Positions 44,594-54,353 of a stretch of DNA of 64,000 nucleotides are shown here, piece after piece (the first letter of the stretch is position 1; each line of letters begins with the position of its first letter). The position numbers and the translations under genes were made by a program. The notes under the pieces are model-generated. The model had not been told where the DNA came from, searched no databases, and saw only the letters and a list, made by a program, of their open reading frames with translations. Where the stretch lies: assembly GCF_031656915.1 (NCBI RefSeq), contig NZ_CP134227.1, positions 2,108,001-2,172,000 on the forward strand. The letters are read 5' to 3'. Origin of the DNA: Nocardioides marmorisolisilvae (GTDB taxonomy: Bacteria; Actinomycetota; Actinomycetes; Propionibacteriales; Nocardioidaceae).

Positions 44594-45207
44594 CACTCGC
44601 TCACCCCAGCCGGAACCGTGGCGGCGGGCTCCTGACGTGCCCTGAGCAGCGCCGCCGGGGCGACCTCCTCCACGGAGAGGCCGCGACGAGCAGCCACTGC
44701 CTCGGGCTCCTCGAGCATCTTCAGCGCCTCGACGGTCGCGTGCACGATGTTGATCTGGTTCGACGACCCCAGCGACTTGCTGAGCACGTCGTGGATGCCT
44801 GCGCACTCGAGCACCGCACGCACCGGCCCACCGGCGATCACACCGGTACCGGGGGACGCCGGACGCAGCAGTACGACGCCCGCAGCCTTCTCACCCTGGA
44901 CCGGGTGCGGGATGGTGCCCTGGATGCGGGGGACGCGGAAGAAGTGCTTCTTCGCCTCCTCCACGCCCTTGGCGATCGCGGCCGGCACCTCGCGGGCCTT
45001 GCCGTAGCCGACGCCGACCATGCCGTCACCGTCGCCGACGATCACCAAGGCGGTGAAGCTGAAGCGACGACCACCCTTGACGACCTTGGCGACGCGGTTG
45101 ATCGCGACGACGCGCTCGATGTACTGGTTCTTGTCGGCGCCCTGGCCGCGACGGTCGTCACGACCTCCGCGTCGATCGCCGCGCTGTCCGCGCTGCGGTC
45201 CGCTCAT
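44593..45207 (-). CDS. rpsE: 30S ribosomal protein S5
   Basis: A 204-residue fidelity protein at the mRNA entry site. The double-stranded RNA-binding part has [48 protein letters not shown], followed by [31 protein letters not shown]. Both termini are extended relative to E. coli, usual in actinobacteria. Confidence 0.97.
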   Translation of the reverse strand: MSGPQRGQRGDRRGGRDDRRGQGADKNQYIERVVAINRVAKVVKGGRRFSFTALVIVGDGDGMVGVGYGKAREVPAAIAKGVEEAKKHFFRVPRIQGTIPHPVQGEKAAGVVLLRPASPGTGVIAGGPVRAVLECAGIHDVLSKSLGSSNQINIVHATVEALKMLEEPEAVAARRGLSVEEVAPAALLRARQEPAATVPAGVSE

Positions 45208-45233
45208 GAGATCTACCTCTTTCCTCAGAGACC

Positions 45234-45617
45234 TTAGAAGGTCAGGCCGCCCTCGCGGGCGCCCTCAGCAAGGGCCGCAACGCGACCGTGGTACTTGTTG
45301 CCGGCTCGGTCGAACACGGCCGCGGTCACACCCTGGGCCTTCGCCCGCTCGGCCACCAGCTCGCCGACCCGACGGGCCTTGGCGGTCTTGTCCCCGCCCA
45401 GCATGCGCAGGTCCGCCTCCATGGTGGACGCCGACGCGAGCGTCCTGCCCACCAGGTCGTCGACGACCTGCACGGTGATGTGCCGCGACGAACGGGTCAC
45501 GACGAGGCGCGGGCGCTCCGACGTGCCACTGACCTTCTTGCGGCCGCGGACCTGGCGCCGCAGCCGCGATGCGGTGCGGGACGAGGTGTGCTTGCCTGAC
45601 TTCAGCGCGATGGCCAT
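45234..45617 (-). CDS. rplR: 50S ribosomal protein L18
   Basis: A 127-residue 5S rRNA-binding protein. Visible parts are [38 protein letters not shown] and the end [20 protein letters not shown] chose the ATG at 45617 ([10 protein letters not shown]); its upstream GGAAAGGCTGGTAAGTGACG belongs to the duplicated rplF tail described separately, which places GGTAAG near the ribosome-binding position. Confidence 0.96.
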   Translation of the reverse strand: MAIALKSGKHTSSRTASRLRRQVRGRKKVSGTSERPRLVVTRSSRHITVQVVDDLVGRTLASASTMEADLRMLGGDKTAKARRVGELVAERAKAQGVTAAVFDRAGNKYHGRVAALAEGAREGGLTF

Positions 45618-45619
45618 CG

Positions 45620-45697
45620 TCACTTACCAGCCTTTCCGACCTTGCAGTTGAGCGCTGCTTCGCCCGGCGTCATGCCGGCTCTCTGCGCGTTCGCCAT
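45620..45697 (-). CDS. 25-codon ORF in the rplF-rplR junction, ending in a duplicate of the L6 tail
   Basis: An ATG overlaps the rplF stop (TGATG) and opens [19 protein letters not shown], ending VGKAGK and TGA two bases before the rplR start. The last seven residues, KVGKAGK, are identical to the L6 C-terminus because the DNA is duplicated. It would be translated by coupling, but nothing shows a functional peptide. It may only pass ribosomes on to rplR. Confidence 0.3.
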   Translation of the reverse strand: MANAQRAGMTPGEAALNCKVGKAGK

Positions 45698-45722
45698 CAC
45701 TTGCCGGCCTTTCCGACCTTGC
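45621..45722. repeat. duplicated 25-bp end of rplF flanking the rplF-rplR gap
   Basis: CACTTACCAGCCTTTCCGAC (start of the copy at 45621-45645) and CACTTGCCGGCCTTTCCGAC (start of the copy at 45698-45722) match at 23 of 25 positions over the full copies and have a 77-base period. The right copy is the true 3' end of rplF; the left copy sits directly before rplR. Confidence 0.85.
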
Positions 45723-46239
45723 GGCGAATGTGTTCTCCCGCGTAGCGCACGCCCTTGCCCTTGTAGGGCTCTGGCTTGCGCAGCTTGCGGATGTTGGCGG
45801 CCACCTCGCCGACGAGCTGCTTGTCGATCCCCTGGACCCCCAGCTTGGTCGGGCCCTCCACCGTGAAGGTGATGCCTTCGGGGGCGTTGAAGGTGATCGA
45901 GTGGGAGTAGCCGAGCTGGAACTCGAGCTGGGTCGGGCCCTTGGAGAGCACGCGGTAACCCACGCCGACGATCTCGAGCTTCTTCTCGTAGCCCTCGGTG
46001 ACCCCGAGGACCATGTTGTTGATCAGCGTGCGGGTCAGCCCGTGCAGCGAGCGGCTCTGCCGCTCGTCGTCGGGGCGCTTGACCTGCAGGGTTCCGTCCT
46101 CGGCGCGGTCCACGGTGATGGGCGCGGCCACGGAGTGGCTCAGGGTGCCCTTGGGCCCCTTCACGGTGACCAGCTGGTCATCGACGGTCACGTCCACGCC
46201 GGCAGGAACCGGGACGGGGAGCTTGCCAATACGCGACAT
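45697..46239 (-). CDS. rplF: 50S ribosomal protein L6
   Basis: A 180-residue two-domain protein near the sarcin-ricin loop and GTPase centre. It starts [35 protein letters not shown], and the signature is [28 protein letters not shown]. The start has AGGAGGAA upstream. The stop overlaps a short downstream ORF. Confidence 0.98.
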   Translation of the reverse strand: MSRIGKLPVPVPAGVDVTVDDQLVTVKGPKGTLSHSVAAPITVDRAEDGTLQVKRPDDERQSRSLHGLTRTLINNMVLGVTEGYEKKLEIVGVGYRVLSKGPTQLEFQLGYSHSITFNAPEGITFTVEGPTKLGVQGIDKQLVGEVAANIRKLRKPEPYKGKGVRYAGEHIRRKVGKAGK

Positions 46240-46265
46240 CGTGCGTTCCTCCTCCTGGTCTCGGG

Positions 46266-46685
46266 CTACCAGACGTAGGCGAGGACTTCCCCACCTACGC
46301 CCTTGCTGTTGGCCTGGCGGTCCGTGAGCAGACCCTGGCTGGTCGAGATGATCGCGACGCCGAGGCCACCGAGGACCTTGGGCAGCGCGGTGTGCTTGGC
46401 GTAGACGCGCAGGCCGGGCTTGCTGATCCGGCGCACGCCTGCGATCGAGCGCTCTCGGTTGCGGCCGTACTTCAAGGTGACGTCGAGCGTGCGACCCACC
46501 GCGGGTCCGCCGTTCGCGTCGACGTTGTCGCGCACCGAGTAGGAGGTGATGTACCCCTCCTGCTTCAGGATGGCGGCGACGCCCTCCTTCAGCTTGCTGT
46601 AGGGCATCGACACCGAGTCGTGGTACGCCTGGTTGGCGTTGCGCAGACGCGTCAGCATGTCTGCGATCGGGTCAGTCATCGTCAT
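46266..46685 (-). CDS. rpsH: 30S ribosomal protein S8
   Basis: A 139-residue primary 16S-binding protein: [44 protein letters not shown], and the C-terminal [26 protein letters not shown]. In E. coli S8 represses the spc operon. The start may be 46685 (MTMTDP) or 46679. A 151-base gap upstream separates it from rpsZ. Confidence 0.97.
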   Translation of the reverse strand: MTMTDPIADMLTRLRNANQAYHDSVSMPYSKLKEGVAAILKQEGYITSYSVRDNVDANGGPAVGRTLDVTLKYGRNRERSIAGVRRISKPGLRVYAKHTALPKVLGGLGVAIISTSQGLLTDRQANSKGVGGEVLAYVW

Positions 46686-46789
46686 GGTGTGTGTACTTTC
46701 TCGAAGTGGTTTCCCCGGCGGCGCCGTGGACCTGCTACGTCTTCTGTTGTGTGGTCTCGGCCTTCTGCACCGCGACCACGAATGGGGGT

Positions 46790-46804
46790 CGGGGCGGGGC
46801 CCCG
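46790..46804 (-). other. GC hairpin in the rpsZ-rpsH gap
   Basis: CGGGGC-GGG-GCCCCG is a 6-bp perfect stem with a 3-base loop in an otherwise ORF-free 151-base gap. It may shape processing or translation between rpsZ and rpsH. The role is not known. Confidence 0.35.
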
Positions 46805-46836
46805 GTCTGGCTGGCGGCCGACGCGGTCAGTCGCCG

Positions 46837-47022
46837 TCACCAAGAGCTCTTGGTCACGCCCGGGAGCTCACCGCGGTGGGCCATCTCCCGCAGGCAGATC
46901 CGGCACAGGCCGAACTTGCGGTAGACCGCCTTGGGACGACCGCAGCGCTGGCAGCGGGTGTAGCCGCGCACCTTGAACTTCGGCTGCTTCGCCGCCTTGA
47001 CCTTCAGTCCGGTCTTCGCCAT
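46837..47022 (-). CDS. rpsZ: 30S ribosomal protein S14 type Z
   Basis: The 61-residue zinc-binding S14: [61 protein letters not shown], summarised here only by its key residues: two CxxC pairs (Cys24, Cys27 and Cys40, Cys43) bind Zn. It lies in the spc operon one base after rplE. A zinc-free paralogue, if present, is elsewhere. Confidence 0.97.
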   Translation of the reverse strand: MAKTGLKVKAAKQPKFKVRGYTRCQRCGRPKAVYRKFGLCRICLREMAHRGELPGVTKSSW

Positions 47023-47023
47023 G

Positions 47024-47614
47024 TCAGTTGGCCTCCTTGAAGGGGAACCCGAGCTGCTTGAGCAGCGCGCGGCCCTCGTCGTCGTTCGTCGCGGTGGTCA
47101 CCACCGTGATGTCCATCCCGCGCGAGCGGTCGATGCGGTCCTGGTTGATCTCGTGGAACATCACCTGCTCGGTCAGGCCGAAGGTGTAGTTGCCGCGACC
47201 GTCGAACTGGCGGTCGGAGAGACCGCGGAAGTCACGGATCCGGGGCAGTGCGAGCGCCAGCAGGCGGTCGAGGAACTCCCACATCCGGTCGCCGCGCAGC
47301 GTGACGTGCGCACCGATCGGCATGCCCTCACGCAGCTTGAACTGCGCGATGGACTTGCGGGCCCGGGTCACCTGCGGCTTCTGACCGGTGATCTGGGTGA
47401 GGTCGTTGACCGCGCCCTCGATCAGCTTCGAGTCACGCGCCGCCTCGCCGACACCCATGTTGACCACGATCTTGGTCAGCGCGGGCACCTGCATCACGTT
47501 GGCGTGGCCGAACTGCTCGCGGAGCGCCGGGACGATCTCCTCGCGGTACTTCGTCTTGAGCCGAGGGGTGACCCGCTCGGCTGCTGTCGTTGTCTCAGTC
47601 ATCAGATTGCTCAC
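47024..47614 (-). CDS. rplE: 50S ribosomal protein L5
   Basis: A 196-residue 5S rRNA-binding protein of the central protuberance: [66 protein letters not shown] and [29 protein letters not shown]. The GTG at 47614 overlaps the rplX stop by one base and has GAAGAG upstream. The ATG at 47602 (MTETTTAAE) is an equally possible start. Confidence 0.97.
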   Translation of the reverse strand: MSNLMTETTTAAERVTPRLKTKYREEIVPALREQFGHANVMQVPALTKIVVNMGVGEAARDSKLIEGAVNDLTQITGQKPQVTRARKSIAQFKLREGMPIGAHVTLRGDRMWEFLDRLLALALPRIRDFRGLSDRQFDGRGNYTFGLTEQVMFHEINQDRIDRSRGMDITVVTTATNDDEGRALLKQLGFPFKEAN

Positions 47615-47979
47615 TAGATCTCTTCACCGGTCTTGCGGGAGACACGGACGCTGCGCTCCACCTGGTAGGTCGATCCGTCGGGGCGCCGCTTGGTCGCCTC
47701 GACGCGCTTGTAGCCGACCCGGGTCGTGCCCTTGCCGTCGACCAGCATCACGTTGGAGACGTGGATCGGCGCCTCGGTGGTGATGATGCCGCCCGTGGTG
47801 CCGGCGTTGCCGCCCTGGTTGACCTGCTTGGTGTGCTTCTTGACGCGGTTCACGCCTTCGACGATCACCCTCTGCTCCTCACGGAGCACCGCGATGACCT
47901 TGCCTTCAGCGCCCTTGTCCTTGCCGGCGATGACCTTGACGGTGTCGCCCTTCTTGATGGCGGGGCCGTGAACGCTCAT
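47614..47979 (-). CDS. rplX: 50S ribosomal protein L24
   Basis: A 121-residue assembly initiator with a KOW motif at the N-terminus: [44 protein letters not shown], then [22 protein letters not shown] text. It overlaps rplN at its start (ATGA) and rplE at its stop. Confidence 0.97.
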   Translation of the reverse strand: MSVHGPAIKKGDTVKVIAGKDKGAEGKVIAVLREEQRVIVEGVNRVKKHTKQVNQGGNAGTTGGIITTEAPIHVSNVMLVDGKGTTRVGYKRVEATKRRPDGSTYQVERSVRVSRKTGEEI

Positions 47980-48347
47980 CAGAGCACCTCCGGTGCGAGC
48001 GAAATGATCTTCATGAACTTCTTGTCGCGCAGCTCTCGACCCACGGGGCCGAAGATGCGCGTGCCACGGGGCTCGCCGTCGGACTTGAGGATCACTGCCG
48101 CGTTCTCGTCGAAGCGGATGTAGGACCCGTCGGGACGCCGACGCTCCTTGACGGTGCGGACGACGACGGCCTTGACCACGTCACCCTTCTTCACACCGCC
48201 TCCGGGGATGGCGTCCTTGACGGTGGCGACGATGACGTCACCGATGCCGGCGTAGCGACGGCCCGACCCACCCAACACGCGGATGCACAAGATCTCCTTG
48301 GCACCGGTGTTGTCGGCGACCTTCAGTCGCGATTCCTGCTGGATCAC
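47979..48347 (-). CDS. rplN: 50S ribosomal protein L14
   Basis: A 122-residue protein contacting bridge B8: [70 protein letters not shown] and [24 protein letters not shown]. The GTG at 48347 is the conserved start, with AAGGAAAAGACA upstream. It is the first gene of the spc set, only 34 bases after rpsQ, so S10 and spc are probably one transcript. Confidence 0.97.
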   Translation of the reverse strand: MIQQESRLKVADNTGAKEILCIRVLGGSGRRYAGIGDVIVATVKDAIPGGGVKKGDVVKAVVVRTVKERRRPDGSYIRFDENAAVILKSDGEPRGTRIFGPVGRELRDKKFMKIISLAPEVL

Positions 48348-48381
48348 TGTCTTTTCCTTGTCTCCTCGGCTCTCGCCGGGC

Positions 48382-48675
48382 CTACTTCGCCTTCTCGAGG
48401 ATCTCCACGACACGCCAGCGCTTGGTCGCGCTCAGCGGGCGGGTCTCCATGATCAGCACCCGGTCACCGGCACCGCAGGCGTTCTGCTCGTCGTGCGCCT
48501 TCAGGCGCGACGTACGCCGCATCACCTTGCCGTACAGGGCGTGCTTGACGTGGTCCTCGACGGACACGACCACGGTCTTGTCCATCTTGTCGCTGACCAC
48601 CAGGCCCTCGCGGACCTTGCGGGCCGAGCGCGCCTCGGTGTCGCTCACCGCGCTGTCGACTGCGTTCTCGCTCAT
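48382..48675 (-). CDS. rpsQ: 30S ribosomal protein S17
   Basis: The 97-residue OB-fold protein has an N-terminal acidic extension of about 18 residues, then [74 protein letters not shown] in family order. It overlaps rpmC by 4 bases. Last gene of the S10 set. Confidence 0.97.
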   Translation of the reverse strand: MSENAVDSAVSDTEARSARKVREGLVVSDKMDKTVVVSVEDHVKHALYGKVMRRTSRLKAHDEQNACGAGDRVLIMETRPLSATKRWRVVEILEKAK

Positions 48676-48920
48676 GCGCCAATCTCCTCAGACTCGGCCT
48701 TGCTGCCCGGGGCCGTGCGGATGCCGAGCTCGCGCTCGCGCACCACGGTGTAGATCCGGGCGATGTCCTTCTTGACCGACCGAAGCCGGCCATGGCTCTC
48801 AAGCTGACCGGTGGCGGCCTGGAACCGGAGGTTGAACAGCTCCTCCTTGGCCTCGCGCAGCTTCGTCTCGAGATCGACGTTGTTCAGCTCGTCCATCTCG
48901 GTGGTGTTGGACCCTGCCAT
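48672..48920 (-). CDS. rpmC: 50S ribosomal protein L29
   Basis: An 82-residue helical hairpin at the exit tunnel: [59 protein letters not shown]. The first seven residues (MAGSNTTE) may be extra if MDELNN is the true start. It shares one base with the rplP stop and overlaps rpsQ. Confidence 0.96.
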   Translation of the reverse strand: MAGSNTTEMDELNNVDLETKLREAKEELFNLRFQAATGQLESHGRLRSVKKDIARIYTVVRERELGIRTAPGSKAESEEIGA

Positions 48921-49339
48921 CAGAATTCACCTGCCTCACGAGTGACGAACCGGCACTTCATCGGGAGCTTGTGGATCGCACGACGCATCGCCTCGCGGGC
49001 AACGTCCTCGGGCACACCCGAGAGCTCGAACATGATCCGTCCGGGCTTGACGTTGGCGACCCACCACTCCGGCGAGCCCTTGCCCGAGCCCATCCGGGTC
49101 TCGGCGGGCTTCTTGGTCAGCGGGCGGTCGGGGTAGATGTTGATCCACACCTTGCCGCCACGCTTGATGTGGCGCGTCATGGCGATACGAGCGGACTCGA
49201 TCTGCCGGTTGGTGACGTAGGCGCTCTCAGTCGCCTGGATCCCGTAGTCACCGAAGGCGAGCTTCGTGCCGCCCTTGGCCGCACCGGTCCGCTTCGGGTG
49301 GTGCTGCTTGCGGTGCTTGACCCTGCGGGGCATCAACAT
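48920..49339 (-). CDS. rplP: 50S ribosomal protein L16
   Basis: A 139-residue protein that organises the A-site tRNA region: [38 protein letters not shown], and the motifs [31 protein letters not shown] and [22 protein letters not shown]. Normal length. It lies 5 bases after rpsC. Confidence 0.98.
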   Translation of the reverse strand: MLMPRRVKHRKQHHPKRTGAAKGGTKLAFGDYGIQATESAYVTNRQIESARIAMTRHIKRGGKVWINIYPDRPLTKKPAETRMGSGKGSPEWWVANVKPGRIMFELSGVPEDVAREAMRRAIHKLPMKCRFVTREAGEF

Positions 49340-49344
49340 GGTGC

Positions 49345-50193
49345 TCAGCCCTCCCCGTTGGTTGCGGTGGCCTCGGCGGCAGCGGGGGCCGCGGCCTCGG
49401 TGGTCGGAGCCTCGGCGGTCGCCGGGGCCTGTGCGCCGCGGTCCGCGCGGGTCGGACGGTCGCCCGCCGCGCCGCGGGTGCCGCGGTTGGGACGGTCGGT
49501 GCGCGCGCCCCGGCCACGGCCGGGAGCAGCGGCGCGAGCAGCTGCCTGCGCCTCGCGCTCGGCACGCGTGCCGGCGACCTCGCCCTTGTAGATCCAGACC
49601 TTCACGCCGATCCGGCCGAAGGTGGTGCGGGCCTCGTAGAAGCCGTAGTCGATGTCCGCGCGCAGCGTGTGCAGCGGCACCCGGCCCTCGCGGTAGAACT
49701 CCGAGCGCGACATCTCAGCGCCGTTGAGCCGACCCGAGCACTGGATCCGGATGCCCTTGGCACCGGAGCGCATCGAGGTCTGCATGGCCTTCTTCATCGC
49801 GCGACGGAACTGCACGCGACCGGAGAGCTGCTCGGCGACGCCCTGGGCGACCAGCTGTGCGTCGATCTCGGGGCTCTTGACCTCGAGGATGTTCAGCTGC
49901 ACCTGCTTGCCGGTGAGCTTCTCGAGCTCGCCACGGATGCGGTCGGCCTCGGCGCCACGGCGACCGATGACGATGCCCGGCCGTGCGGTGTGGATGTCGA
50001 CGCGGACCCGGTCACGGGTGCGCTCGATCTCCACCTTCGAGATGCCGGCCCGCTCCATGCCCTTGGAGAGCAGCTTGCGGATCGCGACGTCCTCGCCGAC
50101 GTACGACTTGTAGAGCTTGTCGGCGTACCACCGGCTCTTGTGGTCGATGGAAACGCCGAGGCGGAACCCGTTCGGGTTGATCTTCTGACCCAT
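49345..50193 (-). CDS. rpsC: 30S ribosomal protein S3 with low-complexity C-terminal extension
   Basis: A 282-residue mRNA-entry protein. The core is [14 protein letters not shown], the KH domain [36 protein letters not shown], and [36 protein letters not shown]. About 70 residues after that are basic then Ala/Thr/Glu-rich ([18 protein letters not shown]...), which is longer than E. coli but common in actinobacteria. The stop is TGA 5 bases before rplP, and the start overlaps the rplV stop by one base. Confidence 0.97.
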   Translation of the reverse strand: MGQKINPNGFRLGVSIDHKSRWYADKLYKSYVGEDVAIRKLLSKGMERAGISKVEIERTRDRVRVDIHTARPGIVIGRRGAEADRIRGELEKLTGKQVQLNILEVKSPEIDAQLVAQGVAEQLSGRVQFRRAMKKAMQTSMRSGAKGIRIQCSGRLNGAEMSRSEFYREGRVPLHTLRADIDYGFYEARTTFGRIGVKVWIYKGEVAGTRAEREAQAAARAAAPGRGRGARTDRPNRGTRGAAGDRPTRADRGAQAPATAEAPTTEAAAPAAAEATATNGEG

Positions 50194-50606
50194 TACTTGC
50201 CGGCCTCCTTGGCCTCCGCGGGCTGTACGACGAGCGTGATGTGGCTGGTGCGCTTGTTGATCCGGGTGGCCCGGCCCTGTGCGCGCGGCCGCCACCGCTT
50301 CATCGTCGGCCCCTCGTCGACCATCGCCTTGGTCACCACGAGGGTGCCCCGGTCGAGGTCTTCGGTGGTCTCTGCGTTCGCGATCGCGGACTCCAGGACC
50401 TTGTAGACGGTCTCGCTGGCCGCCTGCGGCGCGAACTGGAGCAGCGCCAGCGCGTCGTCGACGGGCAGGCCGCGGACCATGTCGACCACGCGGCGGGCCT
50501 TCATCGGGGCGATCCGGGTGAAGCGGGCGCTCGCGAACGCGCCGGGCTGGTCGCCCAGCAGCGTGTCGCGGCGGGCGCTGGTGCGCCTACGCTCAACTGT
50601 GCTCAT
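50193..50606 (-). CDS. rplV: 50S ribosomal protein L22
   Basis: A 137-residue protein whose beta-hairpin lines the exit tunnel: [81 protein letters not shown]. The N-terminus is slightly extended. Its TAA overlaps the rpsC ATG by one base. Confidence 0.97.
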   Translation of the reverse strand: MSTVERRRTSARRDTLLGDQPGAFASARFTRIAPMKARRVVDMVRGLPVDDALALLQFAPQAASETVYKVLESAIANAETTEDLDRGTLVVTKAMVDEGPTMKRWRPRAQGRATRINKRTSHITLVVQPAEAKEAGK

Positions 50607-50634
50607 TGGCTCAATCTCTCCTTGACGCCGCGAA

Positions 50635-50916
50635 TCAGCGGCGGCGGCTCTTCCGGTCGTCCTTGACGTGCCCGCGGTAGGTGCGGGTCGGCGCGAACTC
50701 GCCGAGCTTGTGGCCGACCATCGAGTCGGTCACGAACACGGGCACGTGCTTGTGTCCGTCGTGTACGGCGAGCGTGTGGCCGATCATGGCCGGCACGATC
50801 ATCGAGCGACGCGACCACGTCTTGATCACGGTGTGGGTGCCGGCCTCGTTCTGCGTGTCCACCTTCTTCATCAGGTGGTCGTCGACGAACGGGCCCTTCT
50901 TCAGGCTGCGAGGCAT
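50635..50916 (-). CDS. rpsS: 30S ribosomal protein S19
   Basis: A 93-residue head protein: [73 protein letters not shown]. Normal length. It lies between rplB and rplV in the S10 order. Confidence 0.98.
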   Translation of the reverse strand: MPRSLKKGPFVDDHLMKKVDTQNEAGTHTVIKTWSRRSMIVPAMIGHTLAVHDGHKHVPVFVTDSMVGHKLGEFAPTRTYRGHVKDDRKSRRR

Positions 50917-50932
50917 GTCTCTACTTCCCTAC

Positions 50933-51766
50933 TCAGCGCTTCTTGCCGGACTTGCGGCGGCGGACGATCATGGCGTCGCTGGCCTTGCGCTTGCGCGTAC
51001 GGCCCTCGGGCTTGCCCCAGGGCGAGACCGGGTGGCGACCACCGGAGGTCTTGCCCTCGCCACCGCCATGCGGGTGGTCGACCGGGTTCATCACGACACC
51101 GCGGACGGTCGGGCGCTTGCCCTTCCAGCGCATCCGGCCGGCCTTGCCCCAGTTGATGTTGGACTGCTCGGCGTTGCCGACCTCACCGATGGTGGCGCGG
51201 CAGCGGACGTCGACGTAGCGCATCTCGCCGGACGGCATCCGCAGCTGTGCGCGGGAGCCCTCCTTGGCGACCAGCTGTGCGGAGATGCCGGCGGAGCGGG
51301 CGATCTTGGCGCCGCCACCGGGTCGCAGCTCGATGCAGTGGATCGTCGTACCGACCGGGATGTTGCGCAGCGGCAGGTTGTTGCCCGGCTTGATGTCGGC
51401 ACCCACACCGGCCTCGATCGCGGTGCCCTGGCTGACCCCGACCGGCGCGATGATGTAGCGCTTCTCGCCGTCGGCGTAGTGCAGCAGCGCGATCCGCGCG
51501 GTGCGGTTGGGGTCGTACTCGATGTGCGCGACCGTGGCGGGCACGCCGTCCTTGTCGTAGCGGCGGAAGTCGATGACCCGGTAGGCACGCTTGTGGCCGC
51601 CACCCTGGTGGCGGGTGGTGATCCGACCCTGGTTGTTGCGGCCGCCCTTCTTGGGCAGCGGCTTGACCAGCGACTTCTCCGGCGTCGTGCGGGTGATCTC
51701 CACGAAGTCGGCCACCGACGAGCCACGGCGGCCCGGCGTGGTCGGCTTGTACTTGCGGATAGCCAT
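50933..51766 (-). CDS. rplB: 50S ribosomal protein L2
   Basis: A 277-residue protein near the peptidyl-transferase centre: [40 protein letters not shown], and the signature with the conserved histidine, [29 protein letters not shown]. The C-terminus is basic. Normal length, 2 bases after rplW. Confidence 0.98.
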   Translation of the reverse strand: MAIRKYKPTTPGRRGSSVADFVEITRTTPEKSLVKPLPKKGGRNNQGRITTRHQGGGHKRAYRVIDFRRYDKDGVPATVAHIEYDPNRTARIALLHYADGEKRYIIAPVGVSQGTAIEAGVGADIKPGNNLPLRNIPVGTTIHCIELRPGGGAKIARSAGISAQLVAKEGSRAQLRMPSGEMRYVDVRCRATIGEVGNAEQSNINWGKAGRMRWKGKRPTVRGVVMNPVDHPHGGGEGKTSGGRHPVSPWGKPEGRTRKRKASDAMIVRRRKSGKKR

Positions 51767-51768
51767 GA

Positions 51769-52068
51769 TCAGTTGCCTCCGAAGATGTCGATGCGGTGGC
51801 CCTCGGCGAGGCTGACCACGGCGCGCTTGGAGTTCGCGCGCCGGCCGATCCCGGTGCGGGTACGGCGGGTCTTGCCCTTGCGGTTCAGCGTGTTCACGGA
51901 GGTGACCTTGACGTTGAACACCTTCTCGACCGCGATCTTGATCTCGGTCTTGTTGGCGTCCGGCCGGACCACGAAGGTGTACTTGTTCGCGTCGAGCAGG
52001 CCGTAGCTCTTCTCGCTCACGACCGGCGCGATCAGCACGTCGCGGTGGTCCTTGTGCAGGGTGCTCAT
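51769..52068 (-). CDS. rplW: 50S ribosomal protein L23
   Basis: A 99-residue exit-tunnel protein, docking site for trigger factor and [63 protein letters not shown]. Normal length. It follows rplD after 64 bases with no supported feature. Confidence 0.97.
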   Translation of the reverse strand: MSTLHKDHRDVLIAPVVSEKSYGLLDANKYTFVVRPDANKTEIKIAVEKVFNVKVTSVNTLNRKGKTRRTRTGIGRRANSKRAVVSLAEGHRIDIFGGN

Positions 52069-52132
52069 CGTGCCTCCTTCGTCGGCTCGAAGAGCCGGGC
52101 TGCTGTGCTTGTCTGTTCGCTCGCGCGCTCGC

Positions 52133-53035
52133 TCACTGGCTCTTCTCCTCAGCAGCGCCGCCGGCGCGGGTGAACCCGGCTGCCTCGGCGTCCTCGGCGG
52201 TCTTGAACCAGAGCTCGGCGACGGTGGCGTCGTACCACTGACCGCCGGGCTCGTGGAACTTCATCGAGTCGCGGTTGCCCTTGATCTCGTAGCCCTTGGG
52301 TGCGTTCCCGCTCTTCAGCGGCGCCTTGGCGCCCGCCGGCAGGTCGACGGCCTCGGCGTCGGCTTCCGCCTCGACGGCCTCGACCACGGGGGCCGCGGCA
52401 GGGGCGGGGGTCTCGGATGCCTGCGCACCGGAGCCGCCCGACACGAACGCGTCGTAGGCGCCCTTGGTGAAGACCACGTCGTCGCAGAGCAGCACGTCGT
52501 AGGTGTTGAGCTGGTCGACGGCCAGCAGGTGCACCGAGGCGACGTTGCGCAGCGACAACCAGGTCACCGCGTCGTCACGCTCGAGCACGACGAGCTGGCG
52601 GCGGTTCTGGGTGAGCGCGTTGAGGGTCTCCACGGCGGCCTTGGTCGAGGGCTTGCCGCCCGGGACCAGCGCCTCCAGCACGTGGATACGACCCGCACCG
52701 GCGCGGTCGGAGAGCGCACCGCGCAGGGCGGCAGCCTTCATCTTCTTCGGGGTCCGCTGGTCGTAGCTGCGCGGCCTGGGGCCGTGCACGACGCCACCAC
52801 CGGCGAACTGAGGCGCGCGGGTCGAGCCCTGACGAGCGCGGCCGGTGCCCTTCTGCTTGTAGGGCTTGCGACCACCGCCGCGGACTTCGCCGCGGGTCTT
52901 GGTCGCGTGCGTGCCCTGACGGGCAGCGGCCTGCTGGGCCACCACGACCTGGTGCATCAGCGGGATGTTGGGCTCCACGCCGAAGATCTCGGCGGGAAGC
53001 TGGACCTCGACGGTCTTCACAGCGCTGTCAGCCAT
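52133..53035 (-). CDS. rplD: 50S ribosomal protein L4 with C-terminal extension domain
   Basis: The L4 core (about residues 1-210) has [63 protein letters not shown] in family order. It is followed by an Ala/Glu-rich linker and a module near residues 245-295: [43 protein letters not shown]. This is near-identical in pattern to the tail of L17. The total of 300 residues is much more than the usual 205-220. I chose the ATG at 53035, nine bases after GGAGG; the GTG at 53041 overlaps the rplC stop. Confidence 0.96.
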   Translation of the reverse strand: MADSAVKTVEVQLPAEIFGVEPNIPLMHQVVVAQQAAARQGTHATKTRGEVRGGGRKPYKQKGTGRARQGSTRAPQFAGGGVVHGPRPRSYDQRTPKKMKAAALRGALSDRAGAGRIHVLEALVPGGKPSTKAAVETLNALTQNRRQLVVLERDDAVTWLSLRNVASVHLLAVDQLNTYDVLLCDDVVFTKGAYDAFVSGGSGAQASETPAPAAAPVVEAVEAEADAEAVDLPAGAKAPLKSGNAPKGYEIKGNRDSMKFHEPGGQWYDATVAELWFKTAEDAEAAGFTRAGGAAEEKSQ

Positions 53036-53037
53036 GC

Positions 53038-53706
53038 TCACGCGCCTCCGTTCTCGATCTTCTTCGCGGCGGTCCGGATGACCAGCAGGCCACCCTTCGG
53101 CCCGGGGACGGCACCCTTGAGCAGGATCAGGCCCTTGTCGGCGTCGACCGCGTGCACGGTGATGTTCTGGGTGGTGACGGTGTCGGTGCCCATCCGGCCG
53201 GACATCCGGGTGCCCTTGAAGACACGGCCGGGCGTCGCACAGGCCCCGATGGAGCCGGGCTTGCGGTGGTTGCGGTGAGCACCGTGGGAGGCGCCGACGC
53301 CGGAGAAGCCGTGACGCTTCATCGTTCCGGCGAAGCCCTTGCCCTTGCTGGTGCCGGTCACGTCGACGTCGTCCCCGGCGGCGAAGGTGTCCAGACCGAG
53401 CTCCTGGCCGACCTCGTAGGAGGCAGCGTCGGCGGTCCGGATCTCCACCAGGTGGCGACGCGGGGTGACCCCGGCCTTGCCGAAGTGGCCGGCGGCGGGC
53501 TTGGTGACCGCCTTGCCGTCGATCTCACCGAAGCCGACCTGGATGGCGTTGTAGCCGTCGCTCTCCGGGGTGCGGACCTGGGTGACCACGTTGGTGTTCG
53601 CGGCGACGACGGTCACCGGGACGACGCGGTTGTTCTCGTCCCAGGTCTGGGTCATGCCGAGCTTCGTGCCCAGCAGGCCCTTCACGTTGCGTTCTGTAGT
53701 GCTCAT
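53038..53706 (-). CDS. rplC: 50S ribosomal protein L3
   Basis: A 222-residue protein that contacts the peptidyl-transferase centre: [81 protein letters not shown]. Normal length; the start follows rpsJ by 22 bases. Confidence 0.98.
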   Translation of the reverse strand: MSTTERNVKGLLGTKLGMTQTWDENNRVVPVTVVAANTNVVTQVRTPESDGYNAIQVGFGEIDGKAVTKPAAGHFGKAGVTPRRHLVEIRTADAASYEVGQELGLDTFAAGDDVDVTGTSKGKGFAGTMKRHGFSGVGASHGAHRNHRKPGSIGACATPGRVFKGTRMSGRMGTDTVTTQNITVHAVDADKGLILLKGAVPGPKGGLLVIRTAAKKIENGGA

Positions 53707-53728
53707 GGCGCAGTCGTCTCCTGGGGCC

Positions 53729-54037
53729 TCAGAGCTTGATCTCGATGTCGACGCCAGCGGGAAGATCGAGCCGCATCAGCGAGTCGACGGTCTTCGGCGT
53801 GGGGTCAATGATGTCGATGAGACGCTTGTGGGTGCGCATCTCGAAGTGCTCGCGAGAGTCCTTGTACTTGTGGGGCGAGCGGATCACGCAGTAGACGTTC
53901 TTCTCCGTGGGCAACGGCACCGGGCCGGCAACCTTGGCGCCCGTCCGGGTCACGGTGTCCACAATCTTCCGCGCCGAGGTGTCGATCACCTCGTGGTCAT
54001 AGGCCTTGAGCCTGATGCGGATCTTCTGTCCTGCCAT
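53729..54037 (-). CDS. rpsJ: 30S ribosomal protein S10
   Basis: A 102-residue protein of the S10 operon and of antitermination complexes (NusE): [78 protein letters not shown] lies nine bases before the ATG. It is the first gene of the S10-spc block and is preceded by a structured leader of about 260 bases. Confidence 0.98.
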   Translation of the reverse strand: MAGQKIRIRLKAYDHEVIDTSARKIVDTVTRTGAKVAGPVPLPTEKNVYCVIRSPHKYKDSREHFEMRTHKRLIDIIDPTPKTVDSLMRLDLPAGVDIEIKL

Positions 54038-54060
54038 CCAGCTTCGTCCTTCATATCTCG

Positions 54061-54244
54061 CCGACCCCCGCGGTCGGGCGTGTCGTGGGCATTTCGCACA
54101 CGAGTCCGCTCGACTGCAACGGGTCGTTGTCTGGGATTGGTGCCCAGTCCCTCACTTTCAGGACCGGACGGAACGGGATCTCCAGGTGCGGCGCGGACCT
54201 GCAACTGATCGGGCGTCGGCACGCGCGACTTGAACCAGTCGCGC
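54061..54244 (-). other. structured 5' leader of the S10 operon (three hairpins)
   Basis: The 316-base gap between rpsJ and trmB has no ORF that I support. It contains CCGACC-CCCGC-GGTCGG (54061-54077), just above the rpsJ ribosome-binding site; CTGGG-N7-CCCAG (54131-54147); and GCGCGACT-TGAACC-AGTCGCGC (54223-54244), a perfect 8-bp stem. In E. coli L4 regulates this leader; whether an analogous control exists here is inference. Confidence 0.45.
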
Positions 54245-54306
54245 CAGGAGAGCCTGTTCAGTAGTCAATGTCCGCGCCCCGGCAATCCCGCCGGAGCAAC
54301 CGAACT

Positions 54307-54336
54307 ATCTTGTCAGACGCACCCGCGGTCCGCCAA
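54307..54336 (-). promoter_or_regulatory. candidate S10 operon promoter
   Basis: On the minus strand TTGGCG (54331-54336), an 18-bp spacer and CAAGAT (54307-54312). The -35 lies in CGATTTGG, the same octamer that holds the -35 of the str promoter (61048-61076). The -10 is one base off TANNNT, so the call is tentative. Confidence 0.35.
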
Positions 54337-54353
54337 ATCGAGCCGGGTCTGGC

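Noticed and set aside
54038-54353. tRNA gene in the gap before rpsJ, suggested by the GGTTCAAGTC stretch on the minus strand
   Set aside because: The stretch is part of an 8-bp hairpin with no acceptor or anticodon stems around it.
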